64,000 nt of DNA from an uncultured Oscillibacter sp. (lineage in GTDB: Bacteria; Bacillota; Clostridia; Oscillospirales; Oscillospiraceae), in assembly GCA_947365245.1 (NCBI GenBank), contig CANAWG010000004.1, positions 62,001 through 126,000 on the forward strand, given 5' to 3'. Shown here piece by piece: positions 42,099-49,866 of this stretch. Made by a program: the position numbers and the translations under genes. How positions within the stretch are numbered: position 1 is the first letter of the stretch; each line of letters opens with the position of its first letter. Under the pieces are notes generated by a model, which did not search any database, was not told where the DNA came from, and saw only the letters and a program-made list of their open reading frames with translations.

Positions 42099-42650
42099 TT
42101 ATCCGTTCTCAATGACCACCTGGCACATCTTCATGGCCTCCAGGGCGTTTTTGTGGCTCACGGCCGTCACGCCGGCGCAGCAGGCGGCGTCCACCACCAC
42201 CTCTGTCTCCGGCAGGAACGCCTTTACCAGCAGCGCGTTGGAAATCACGCAGATATCGGTGCAAAGGCCGATGAACGTGGCCCGCTCCACCCCCGGCTGG
42301 CCCTGCTTGCGCAGGTCCTCGTCCCGGGCTTTCAGCATGGCCCCCAGATACCGGCTGCCAAAGGTGGGCTTGTTGATGGGCGTCCGGCCGGCGGTGTAGG
42401 CCGACAGCTGGGGGATGATCTCCCAGCCCTCCGTGCCATGGATGCAGTGGGGCACCGGGAGGCGTCTGCCCTCCTGGGTGTTCAGGTAGTCGGGGCCGTG
42501 GGTGTCCCGGGTGAAGACGACCTCCTCACCCTGCTCCAGGGCCCTGGCCACCCGGCGGGCCACGGCGGGCACAATGGACTTCGCCTCCGCTGTGCCCAGG
42601 CTTCCTGTGACAAAGTCGTTTTGCATATCCACGACGATCAGATAGTTCAT
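42099..42650 (-). CDS. Nicotinamidase-type cysteine hydrolase (isochorismatase family)
   Basis: 183 residues. Catalytic triad Asp 8 (VVDMQNDFV), Lys 94 (INKPTFGS) and Cys 134 (GLCTDICVISNAL); metal site Asp 49, His 51 and His 71. This matches nicotinamidase (nicotinamide to nicotinate for NAD salvage), though other amidases share the pattern. Start ATG 42650. Monocistronic, convergent with rubrerythrin. Confidence 0.85.
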   Translation of the reverse strand: MNYLIVVDMQNDFVTGSLGTAEAKSIVPAVARRVARALEQGEEVVFTRDTHGPDYLNTQEGRRLPVPHCIHGTEGWEIIPQLSAYTAGRTPINKPTFGSRYLGAMLKARDEDLRKQGQPGVERATFIGLCTDICVISNALLVKAFLPETEVVVDAACCAGVTAVSHKNALEAMKMCQVVIENG

Positions 42651-42721
42651 GGCGCGACCTCCCGGCTTTTTTCCTATTTTACTCCATCCCCGCGGATTTT
42701 ACAACCCCCCGCCGCCCCGGC

Positions 42722-43873
42722 TCACTGCTGAAATTTCTCCAGCATCTCCACATAGCGGTCCGTGTGCTCCATCAGGTCCGCCTCGCCCAGATAGAAGACA
42801 TCCAGGACCTGCCCGCCCCGGCGGAGCATCAGCGCCTGCCGCTTCCCCTGGATCTCGTCCCGCCAGTACCAGGCGCTGTCCGTCCCGGGGACGGCGACCC
42901 GCAGCTCGGGATGGTCCCCGTCCCCCAGGTAGGCCCACCGCCGCAGCAGCTGCTCCTCCAGGTTCTCCGCCATGGAGGAGAATCGGAGGCTGTAATACTC
43001 CGCGCTGCAGTGGGGCGAGGCGTCATAGCTGCCCTCGGCGGTCCACCAGACGGACTTTGCCCAGATGCTGTGGAAGTCCACGGCCTCCACCTCCCCCTCT
43101 GCCGGAGTCCCCAGCTCCGCCAGGGAGACACAGGGCACCGGCCGGTCGTACTGGGACACCGGCCGATAGGGCCGGTGCTCATAGGGACGGAACAGGTTCC
43201 CGATCATCACCACGAGAATCAGCGCGTACAGCCCCTGGAACACCCACACCCTGGCCCTGGCCCGGCCCCAGGGGGCCCGCTGGGGCGCCGGCTCCTCCTG
43301 CCGCAGCCGCCGGGTGAACCGGACCAGACGCACAGCGCGGTCGACCAGGTGCAAAGTCAGCAGGACGTTGCAGCACAGCATCAGAATCGTGGAGTCGGGA
43401 TGCCCCTCCAGCAGGTACTCCCGGGGATGGCTCCACACGAGCCACCACATCACCGCCAGCACCGCCGCGATCAGCGGCACCCCCATCCAGATGTTCCGCC
43501 AGCCGCGGCGCAGGAGGTCCCCGTAGGCCTCCTCCCGCAGGGTCTGGTCCGTGTCCAGCTCCGGCGTGCCCGGGTCCTCGCACCGCCAGATGTGGAACTC
43601 CGTCTTCACGTCGGAAAGGCTCCTGCCCAAAACGGTGGAACAGACATAGGTCCAGCCCATCTCCCGATAGCTCTCCCGGGTGTCCTGGTCCGGCTCTCCG
43701 CACCCGCCTCCTACGGGCTGGAGACGGTAGCGGACATCTTTCTGCCTCTCCCCCCGCGCAAAGCTGACCAGATTCTTCCCGTAGCTCTCCACATACCACC
43801 CCCTGGCGGCCCAGTCCTCCAGCCACGCCTGGACGGCGGGGACGTCCATGGGGTCCAGCGCCAATCTCCTCAT
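42722..43873 (-). CDS. DUF2812 membrane protein
   Basis: 383 residues. The N-terminal 90 residues (VQAWLEDWAARGWYVESYG, EMGWTYVCSTVLGRSL) are the DUF2812 domain; membrane helices follow near 128-148, 160-180 and 215-235, then a soluble C-terminal domain. Start ATG 43873 lies in a 4-bp overlap with the padR stop. PadR plus DUF2812 is a frequent pair in Firmicutes; the protein's role is unknown. Confidence 0.85.
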   Translation of the reverse strand: MRRLALDPMDVPAVQAWLEDWAARGWYVESYGKNLVSFARGERQKDVRYRLQPVGGGCGEPDQDTRESYREMGWTYVCSTVLGRSLSDVKTEFHIWRCEDPGTPELDTDQTLREEAYGDLLRRGWRNIWMGVPLIAAVLAVMWWLVWSHPREYLLEGHPDSTILMLCCNVLLTLHLVDRAVRLVRFTRRLRQEEPAPQRAPWGRARARVWVFQGLYALILVVMIGNLFRPYEHRPYRPVSQYDRPVPCVSLAELGTPAEGEVEAVDFHSIWAKSVWWTAEGSYDASPHCSAEYYSLRFSSMAENLEEQLLRRWAYLGDGDHPELRVAVPGTDSAWYWRDEIQGKRQALMLRRGGQVLDVFYLGEADLMEHTDRYVEMLEKFQQ

Positions 43874-44196
43874 GTCTCTTCCTCCTCCCTCATCTCCCGC
43901 TGTCCGTCGTCCACACAGCGGCGCATATTCTCCAGCTCCCGCCGGAACAGCGCCCGGCCCGCGTCTGTAATCCGGTACACCCGCATCCGGCCCTGGGACC
44001 AGGTCTCTTTGATCAGCTCCTCCTCCTGGAACTTCCCCAGGATGGCGTACAGCGTCCCCGGGCCCAACGTCACCCGGTCCTCCGTCAGCTCCCGGACCCA
44101 GGCGGCGATCTCCGTGCCGCACCGCTCCTGCCGCCACAGGGCCAGCAGGACGTAGAACATGCTCTCCGTCAGTGATTTCAACGGCTGCTTCGCCAT
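43870..44196 (-). CDS. PadR-family transcriptional regulator
   Basis: 108 residues, winged helix: LTESMFYVLLALWRQERCGT, VTLGPGTLYAILGKFQEEEL, IKETWSQGRMRVYRITDAG, then a dimerisation helix. Start ATG 44196 with GAGGAGG 8 nt upstream; the longer open frame upstream is not supported. Two 17-bp operators in the promoter (44220-44276) point to autorepression of the padR-DUF2812 operon. Confidence 0.93.
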   Translation of the reverse strand: MAKQPLKSLTESMFYVLLALWRQERCGTEIAAWVRELTEDRVTLGPGTLYAILGKFQEEELIKETWSQGRMRVYRITDAGRALFRRELENMRRCVDDGQREMREEEET

Positions 44197-44219
44197 GTCG
44201 GCCCTCCTCTCCCATCGCG

Positions 44220-44276
44220 ATATCGCCTTACGATATTCTTTGACCCCAGTATAATATCGTAAGACGATATTGTCAA
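44220..44276 (-). promoter_or_regulatory. padR promoter with operator filling the -35/-10 spacer
   Basis: Minus-strand TTGACA (44276-44271), spacer of exactly 17 bp that is itself the palindrome ATATCGT-CTT-ACGATAT (44270-44254), then TATACT (44253-44248). A second site ATATCGT-AAG-GCGATAT covers 44236-44220. Confidence 0.85.
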
Positions 44277-44327
44277 GCGCAAATTGGGGGGCTGGGAGGT
44301 CCTTCCAGCTCTGGCAGGTTTTGAGGG

Positions 44328-44357
44328 TTGCCTCCCGCCCCCGCCCTCCGGTAAAAT
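44328..44357 (+). promoter_or_regulatory. Promoter of the cell-wall hydrolase gene
   Basis: TTGCCT, 18-bp spacer, TAAAAT. Confidence 0.55.
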
Positions 44358-44391
44358 AGACCCAGAATTGTTTGCAGAAAGGAAGGGATGT

Positions 44392-45222
44392 ATGAGACAA
44401 CCGACAAACCCGACGAAGAAGACCGGGCCCGCGTTTCCCGTCAGGCGGGCGCTGCTGGGGCTGCTGGCGGCCCTGACTCTGGCCGTACCCGCCAGGGCCG
44501 CGCGAACGGTGCCCGTCCAGATTGACGGCACGGCCCTGGAGGCCGTCTGCCATCTGGAAAACGGCGTCACCTACGTTCCTCTCCGGGCGCTGCTGAACGC
44601 CCTGGGGGGCTGGGAGCTGGCCTGGGACAAAGAGCTGCGGGCGGCGGTGGCCGTCTCCGGCGGCTCTCGACTGACGGCCAGCCCGGCGGCGGGCACCGTG
44701 ACGGTGGACGGCAGCGCCCGCTCCGGCAGGGTCTACGTCCGGGAGGGCGTCACCTATGTGCCCCTGCGTCTGACCGCGGAGCTGCTGGGGGGCGCCGTGG
44801 AGTGGGACGCCCACTATCAGGGGGCCGCCGTCACCTCCCCGGACGCATCGCACAACGCGGTGGACTTCTACTGGCTTAGCCGCATCATCAGCGCCGAGAG
44901 CCGGGGCGAGCCCATGGAGGGCCAGATCGCCGTGGGCAACGTGGTGCTGGAGCGGGTGGAGAGCCCCGACTTCCCGGACACCATCCCGGAGGTGGTCTTC
45001 CAGGTGGCGGACGGCTTCACGCAGTTTGAGCCGGTGGAGAACGGCACCGTGTACTTAGAGCCCACGGAGCAGTCCCGGGAGGCCGCCCGGCGGGCCCTGG
45101 ACGGGGAGAAGTCCCTGGAGGGAGCTATGTTCTTCTACGCTCCGGCCCTGTCCGAGGGCGTGTGGATCAACGGCAACCGGACCTACCTCACCACCATCGG
45201 CTGCCACCGGTTCTATCTCTAA
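44392..45222 (+). CDS. SleB/CwlJ-type cell-wall hydrolase with copper-amine-oxidase-like repeats
   Basis: 276 residues: signal peptide (RRALLGLLAALTLAVPARA), two copper-amine-oxidase N-terminal-like repeats (YVPLRALLNALGGWELAWD and YVPLRLTAELLGGAVEWD) that probably bind the wall, then a Hydrolase_2 domain with SRIISAESRGEPMEGQIAVG and FEPVENGTVY. The catalytic glutamate is expected in SAESRGE. In spore formers this family opens cortex peptidoglycan at germination. Start ATG 44392 behind GGAAGGG. Confidence 0.9.
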   Translation: MRQPTNPTKKTGPAFPVRRALLGLLAALTLAVPARAARTVPVQIDGTALEAVCHLENGVTYVPLRALLNALGGWELAWDKELRAAVAVSGGSRLTASPAAGTVTVDGSARSGRVYVREGVTYVPLRLTAELLGGAVEWDAHYQGAAVTSPDASHNAVDFYWLSRIISAESRGEPMEGQIAVGNVVLERVESPDFPDTIPEVVFQVADGFTQFEPVENGTVYLEPTEQSREAARRALDGEKSLEGAMFFYAPALSEGVWINGNRTYLTTIGCHRFYL

Positions 45223-45234
45223 AATGCGTCAAAA

Positions 45235-45278
45235 TCCGCCGGCCGCGGTCATTCGGACTTCGGCCGGCGGACTTTTTT
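45235..45278 (+). terminator. Terminator after the cell-wall hydrolase gene
   Basis: Perfect 11-bp stem TCCGCCGGCCG / CGGCCGGCGGA, 15-nt loop, then CTTTTTT. Confidence 0.88.
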
Positions 45279-45333
45279 GTAAAAACCGCAGAAATTTTTT
45301 TGAATCCGCAGGCCGATTTCGGTAACTTCACCC

Positions 45334-45363
45334 TTGTGCGAAACGGCCGCTTTTCGGTATGCT
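45334..45363 (+). promoter_or_regulatory. Promoter of gdhA
   Basis: TTGTGC, 18-bp spacer, TATGCT. Confidence 0.55.
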
Positions 45364-45403
45364 ATATACGAAAAGTTCATGAAAAAGAGGAGAGGGGCGG
45401 TAA

Positions 45404-46756
<1,353 letters not shown>

Positions 46757-46765
46757 CTTGAAGAG

Positions 46766-46804
46766 GCGATCCGCGGACATCCGTCCGCGGATCGCTCTTT
46801 TTTT
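46766..46804 (+). terminator. Terminator after gdhA
   Basis: Perfect 13-bp stem GCGATCCGCGGAC / GTCCGCGGATCGC, loop ATCC, then TCTTTTTTT. Confidence 0.93.
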
Positions 46805-46968
46805 GTACAGACCCGATCTCCGGTCACAGCCCCTGTCAAGGCATCCACTCCGATTCGCTGCTGGTGGACGATGGCCCCGGCCACGGCCTCCGCGGTCTCC
46901 TCCTCCGCCAGCGCCGCGGCGATCTTCTCACGGTGTGCGCTCCGGGGCTCCTTTTTTCTCCGTCCCAT
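46800..46968 (-). pseudogene. Possible remnant of a TetR-family regulator gene
   Basis: From ATG 46968 the first residues MGRRKKEPRSAHREKIAAAL resemble the start of TetR regulators, but no helix-turn-helix follows; the frame goes on as ETAEAVAGAIVHQQRIG and runs into the gdhA terminator and gene. GGAAGGG lies upstream, and a 15-bp inverted repeat sits at 46979-47011. I read it as the leftover 5' end of a deleted gene; it could also be a short real peptide or chance. Confidence 0.3.
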
Positions 46969-46978
46969 TGGGCCCTTC

Positions 46979-47011
46979 CGCCGTAATTAAACTATGAGTT
47001 TGATTACGGCG
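46979..47011. promoter_or_regulatory. Long inverted repeat upstream of the TetR-like remnant
   Basis: CGCCGTAATTAAACT-ATG-AGTTTGATTACGGCG, 14 of 15 arm positions paired, no T-run. Suits a TetR-type operator. Confidence 0.45.
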
Positions 47012-47056
47012 GGGAATTCAGCCTCTGTCAACCCCGTCCGGGAAAGAGTCCGGACA

Positions 47057-47093
47057 GAAAAACCGGGCGGCGCTTATGGCGCCGCCCGGTTTT
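47057..47093 (-). terminator. Terminator after the SH3/Big2 protein gene
   Basis: Minus-strand AAAACCGGGCGGCGC / GCGCCGCCCGGTTTT with a 5-nt loop. Confidence 0.92.
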
Positions 47094-47112
47094 CATATTA
47101 TCTCTTAGATAC

Positions 47113-48138
47113 TCAGTTGGACAGGTACTCGCCTTTCATGTAGCCGGTGGTCTTCACGCCGCCCACGTTGGAGAACGTGATCTCGTACCAGCCGTCCCCG
47201 GCGCTCTGCACCACCTGGACGGAGCCGCCGTTGGGCACGGTGGCCAGGATGTCGTAGCTGGTGCCGGGGCCGGAGCGGACCCGCACGCCGTTGCCGCCGT
47301 TGATGACGGTGGCCGCGCCGGCTTTCAGAGTTCCGCCGCCGGTGCTGGGCGTGGTAGTGGAAGTGCCGGTGCCGGTGCTGGGGGTGGTGGCAGGGGCGCT
47401 GCCGCCGCCCACCACCCGGACGGTGCAGATCACTTTTTTGCTGCCGTCGGTGACCAGGACGTGGGTGACGCCGGCGGAGATGGGCGTCACATTGCCGTCG
47501 CTGTCCACGGAGGCGATGCCCGGGTCCTCGCTGATCCAGCTGTAGGTGCCGCTGCCGCCGGAGACTTTCAGCCGGTAGGCCCCCTCGGAGACCTTGCGGG
47601 TGAAGTCGTTGCCGCTGACGTTGGTCAGCGTCAGGCCGTTGGGCAGGGCGCTGGCGGCCTCATAGCTGTCAGCGGGGCCGGCGGGCTGGGTGGTGGTATC
47701 GCCGGGCGTACTGGGAGCCGGGTCCTCAGGCATCTGGCCGTTGGGCTCCTCCGGATCCGTGACATCCGGGTCTGTGACGGCGGGATCCGCGGCCGCGGGC
47801 TCCTGGGCCTCGGGATCTGTCTGTTCCGGCTTGTTCGGAGTGATGGGATCCTCCACGCCGGGCTTGTTATCCGGGTCTTTATCCTTGTCCTTGCCGGTGA
47901 GCTTGTCCCCCCACAGGAGGTATACCAGCAACGCCGCCATCAGGAGGATCAGCACCACCAGGGTGCACGTCACCAAATTGGGCCGGCGGGGGCTGCCCAC
48001 GCCTACCCGGCGCCCGCTCCGGCCGGAGGCCCGGCGGGGATCCTCCTCCTGGTCCAGGTCCGCCTCCTCGCAGAAAGGACAGTAGCGGTATGTATCGGAA
48101 TATTTTTCCCCGCAGACGGGGCAGCGCTTCATAGCCAT
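47113..48138 (-). CDS. Zinc-ribbon membrane protein with Big2 and SH3 domains
   Basis: 341 residues: N-terminal zinc ribbon CPVCGEKYSDTYRYCPFCEE inside the cell, one membrane helix (LVTCTLVVLILLMAALLVYLL, residues about 55-76), a long Asp/Pro/Glu linker, a Big2-like domain (GGSGTYSWISEDPGIASVD, ISAGVTHVLVTDGSKKVI), a Thr/Gly/Ser linker and a C-terminal bacterial SH3 domain (VRVRSGPGTSYDILATVPNG). Domain layout fits a sensor or anchor at the cell wall. Start ATG 48138 with AGGAGG 6 nt upstream. Confidence 0.85.
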   Translation of the reverse strand: MAMKRCPVCGEKYSDTYRYCPFCEEADLDQEEDPRRASGRSGRRVGVGSPRRPNLVTCTLVVLILLMAALLVYLLWGDKLTGKDKDKDPDNKPGVEDPITPNKPEQTDPEAQEPAAADPAVTDPDVTDPEEPNGQMPEDPAPSTPGDTTTQPAGPADSYEAASALPNGLTLTNVSGNDFTRKVSEGAYRLKVSGGSGTYSWISEDPGIASVDSDGNVTPISAGVTHVLVTDGSKKVICTVRVVGGGSAPATTPSTGTGTSTTTPSTGGGTLKAGAATVINGGNGVRVRSGPGTSYDILATVPNGGSVQVVQSAGDGWYEITFSNVGGVKTTGYMKGEYLSN

Positions 48139-48174
48139 GGCGGTCCTCCTGTAATCTACAATCCTGTACTCTAT

Positions 48175-48203
48175 ATCATATCGGTTTTTCTCTTTTTCGT
48201 CAA
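48175..48203 (-). promoter_or_regulatory. Sigma-A promoter of the SH3/Big2 gene
   Basis: Minus-strand TTGACG, 17-bp spacer, TATGAT. Confidence 0.75.
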
Positions 48204-48276
48204 GTGCGGCTGTCGAATTTTTGGGAAACCGGGCGGAAAAGGGCGGGCGGCGGGGCAGCGCCGGGCGGCGGGGATG

Positions 48277-48308
48277 AAAAAATCCCCCCGCTCCGGCGGA
48301 GCGGGGGG
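48277..48308 (-). terminator. Minus-strand terminator with no gene in front of it
   Basis: CCCCCCGCTCC / GGAGCGGGGGG, loop GCC, followed by ATTTTTT. The only candidate transcript it could end is the minus-strand unit starting near 48485. Confidence 0.8.
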
Positions 48309-48521
48309 AGAGGGGACGTTTGAAAGTTCGAGAGGGGGACGGGAAGATAGCCCTTGCAATTCCGGCAGAAGTAGGGTAAAATGGAAGCCGGAAACATAAA
48401 TGCGGCAGGCCGCGGAGTGGTCGCAACACCCCACGGCCCTGTACGAGTGGATTGGTCACTCAGCACAGCAGTATCAACTGCACCACGGGCCTATTATACC
48501 TGTTTCACGCTCTGTTTGCAA
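48277..48521 (-). ncRNA. Candidate non-coding transcript, minus strand, about 210 nt
   Basis: Promoter TTGCAA (48521-48516), 17-bp spacer, TATAAT (48498-48493). The RNA would start near 48485, contain hairpins GCAGT-TGAT-ACTGC, GAGTG/CACTC and a long GGCCG/CGGCC stem-loop, and end at the terminator 48308-48277. It is antisense to the first half of the plus-strand unit at 48387. No reading frame with a ribosome binding site was seen. Confidence 0.45.
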
Positions 48522-48668
48522 GGGCGGGGAATGGGTTTGTGGGCGTGCGCTCGCATGATTTGATGCGGTGTTGAGTTCAAGGACTCGGCACCGCTTTTAT
48601 GTTTCCGGCGGACGCCCGGGGCGGGGTTGCTGATCCCGCCCCCGCTCCGGGGTTCGTTCGCCGGAAAT
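48354..48668 (+). ncRNA. Candidate riboswitch- or attenuator-like leader of the DUF5067 lipoprotein gene
   Basis: Promoter TTGCAA (48354-48359), 17-bp spacer, TAAAAT (48377-48382); RNA start near 48388. A 19-nt segment starting GCCGGAAACATAAA (48387-48405) pairs with one ending TTTATGTTTCCGGC (48591-48609), one mismatch. Between them lie the same hairpins as on the minus strand, two of them enclosed by GGCCC/GGGCC. A terminator (arms 48565-48576 and 48583-48594, loop TCAAGG, TTTTA) overlaps the right arm, so pairing of the left arm would break it. TTTCCGGCG (48602-48610) can also pair with CGCCGGAAA (48659-48667). Not a family I recognise. Confidence 0.5.
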
Positions 48669-48691
48669 TTTGACAAAGAGAGGTAGAGAGC

Positions 48692-49246
48692 ATGCAAAAG
48701 AGGATCGCGATTTTCGGTTTGGCGCTGGCCTTGTGCGCGGTGCTGGCCGCCTGCGGCGGGGATACGGACGGGGCCGGTCAGGAGCCGGTCTCCGCCCCTG
48801 CGGAAACACAGGGGGCGGAGACCGGGCCGGCGGACGCCGCGGACAGTGGGAGCGGAAGCGGAGAGCAGGCGGGCTCCGGCGACCTGGGTGACTACCATGT
48901 GGAGATTAAGGGCGCGGAGCTGGCGGAGGACTACGAGGGCAAGCCGGTGATCGTCATCACCTACGCCTGGACCAACAACAGCGAAGATACCACCAGCGCC
49001 ATGGTGGCCGTGGCGGAGAAAGCCTTTCAGGATGGGGTGCAGCTGGAGACGGCCATCGTCATAGACGATGAGGTGTACGATTCCAGCGCCAATATGAAAG
49101 AGGTCCGCCCGGGTACGACACTGGACATTCAGTGCGCGTATCTGCTGACAAGCGAGACTTCCACAGTGGAATTTGAGATTACGGAGTGGATCAGCTTCTC
49201 TGACGATGTGGTGACCATGGACTTTGAGCCTGCGAATTTGAAGTAG
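48692..49246 (+). CDS. DUF5067 lipoprotein
   Basis: 184 residues: signal peptide with lipobox LAAC (Cys 21), a low-complexity linker rich in Gly, Ala, Ser and Glu (residues 22-65), then the DUF5067 beta-sandwich (YHVEIKGAELAEDYEGKP, VIVITYAWTNNSEDTTSAM, VRPGTTLDIQCAYLLTSE). Start ATG 48692 behind AGAGAGG. It follows the structured leader at 48387-48668 and precedes a small membrane protein by 24 bp. Function unknown. Confidence 0.85.
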   Translation: MQKRIAIFGLALALCAVLAACGGDTDGAGQEPVSAPAETQGAETGPADAADSGSGSGEQAGSGDLGDYHVEIKGAELAEDYEGKPVIVITYAWTNNSEDTTSAMVAVAEKAFQDGVQLETAIVIDDEVYDSSANMKEVRPGTTLDIQCAYLLTSETSTVEFEITEWISFSDDVVTMDFEPANLK

Positions 49247-49270
49247 CCGCATTTTAGAGAGGAGTTCAAC

Positions 49271-49615
49271 ATGAAAAATTGGAAATTGGTATCGGGGATT
49301 CTGTCCATTGTCCTGACCTTTTTTGTGCTGCTGCAGTCCTGCGCGGCCGGGGTGAGCAACAGCCTGCAAAACAACGGAGAGATAGGCGGGAGCGCCGGAG
49401 TTGTTGTTGCAATCATGCTTCTGGCCGGTGGGATCACATCTGTTGCCACCAGGGAAGGGGGCCGCGGCGGGAATATCGCGTTGACAGTCATCTATGGGAT
49501 CGGCGCGTTGCTGGGCTTCACTATGGCCGGAAGTTATGCCGATTTGATGATTTGGGCGGGCTGGTGCCTCGTCTGTGCCGCCTTGGCGGTAATCGCCCTT
49601 GTCCGGAAGTGCTGA
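49271..49615 (+). CDS. Small membrane protein next to the DUF5067 lipoprotein
   Basis: 114 residues with three or four hydrophobic segments (LVSGILSIVLTFFVLLQS, AGVVVAIMLLAGGI, NIALTVIYGIGALLGF, LMIWAGWCLVCAALAVIAL). Start ATG 49271 behind AGAGAGGAG. Second gene of the operon; such pairs recur in Firmicutes without an assigned role. Confidence 0.78.
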   Translation: MKNWKLVSGILSIVLTFFVLLQSCAAGVSNSLQNNGEIGGSAGVVVAIMLLAGGITSVATREGGRGGNIALTVIYGIGALLGFTMAGSYADLMIWAGWCLVCAALAVIALVRKC

Positions 49616-49630
49616 ATACACCTAAAGAAA

Positions 49631-49662
49631 GACACCCGCGCAAGCCAGCGCGGGTGTCCTTT
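49631..49662 (+). terminator. Terminator of the DUF5067 operon
   Basis: Perfect 11-bp stem GACACCCGCGC / GCGCGGGTGTC, 6-nt loop, then CTTTT. Confidence 0.92.
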
Positions 49663-49676
49663 TGTGCTCGGATTTT

Positions 49677-49738
49677 ATGCCTCCGCCAAGGCCTTGGCGG
49701 AGGCGATGGCCTTTTCCTGGGCGGCGGGGGACAGTCCC
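49677..49738 (-). repeat. Second copy of an EF-G C-terminal coding tail
   Basis: Reads GLSPAAQEKAIASAKALAEA and then a stop (TAA). It matches the last residues of the intact neighbouring gene (PPAAQEKAIAEAKALAEG) with about 85 percent base identity and an unbroken frame. It is cut off from the gene by a 128-bp non-coding element. Confidence 0.85.
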
Positions 49739-49866
49739 TCCCCGCAAAAGCGGCGCTTTTGCGGGGGCCCCTGATTAAACTCAAATCGTCCGAAGTGAAT
49801 TCGGCCGATTTCAAGATTTTTGCTGCGCAAAAATGCTTGGACGCCGGACTTCCGGCGAGGGCCGCC
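49739..49866 (-). mobile_element. Four-hairpin element A at the 3' end of the EF-G paralogue
   Basis: Non-coding. Plus-strand hairpins: CCCCGCAAAAG/CTTTTGCGGGG (49740-49766), AAATCG-T-CCGAA/TTCGG-C-CGATTT (49783-49811), TTTTTGC/GCAAAAA (49817-49833) and CGCCGG/CCGGCG (49842-49857). Linkers ACTCAAA, TTTCAAG, GCTTGGACGC and GCGAGG are shared with element B at 55325. The stems differ in sequence between A and B but keep pairing. Calling it mobile is an inference from the repeated insertion next to duplicated gene ends. Confidence 0.6.

Noticed and set aside
43874-44215. N-terminal extension of the DUF2812 protein through padR
   Set aside because: It would be read out of frame across the padR gene; ATG 43873 has a strong ribosome binding site and overlaps the padR stop as expected for coupling.
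48381-48563. 60-residue reading frame inside the structured leader
   Set aside because: No ribosome binding site, no recognisable domain, and the DNA is fully explained by RNA structure and promoters. A type I toxin was considered, but there is no hydrophobic helix typical of those peptides.
48387-48602. 6S RNA
   Set aside because: Size and closed ends would fit, but I could not lay out the central bubble or conserved 6S sequences with confidence.
48387-48609. MITE with terminal inverted repeats
   Set aside because: The 19-bp ends could suggest a transposon relic, but there is no target-site duplication and the arms fit a promoter start and a terminator too well. Not excluded.
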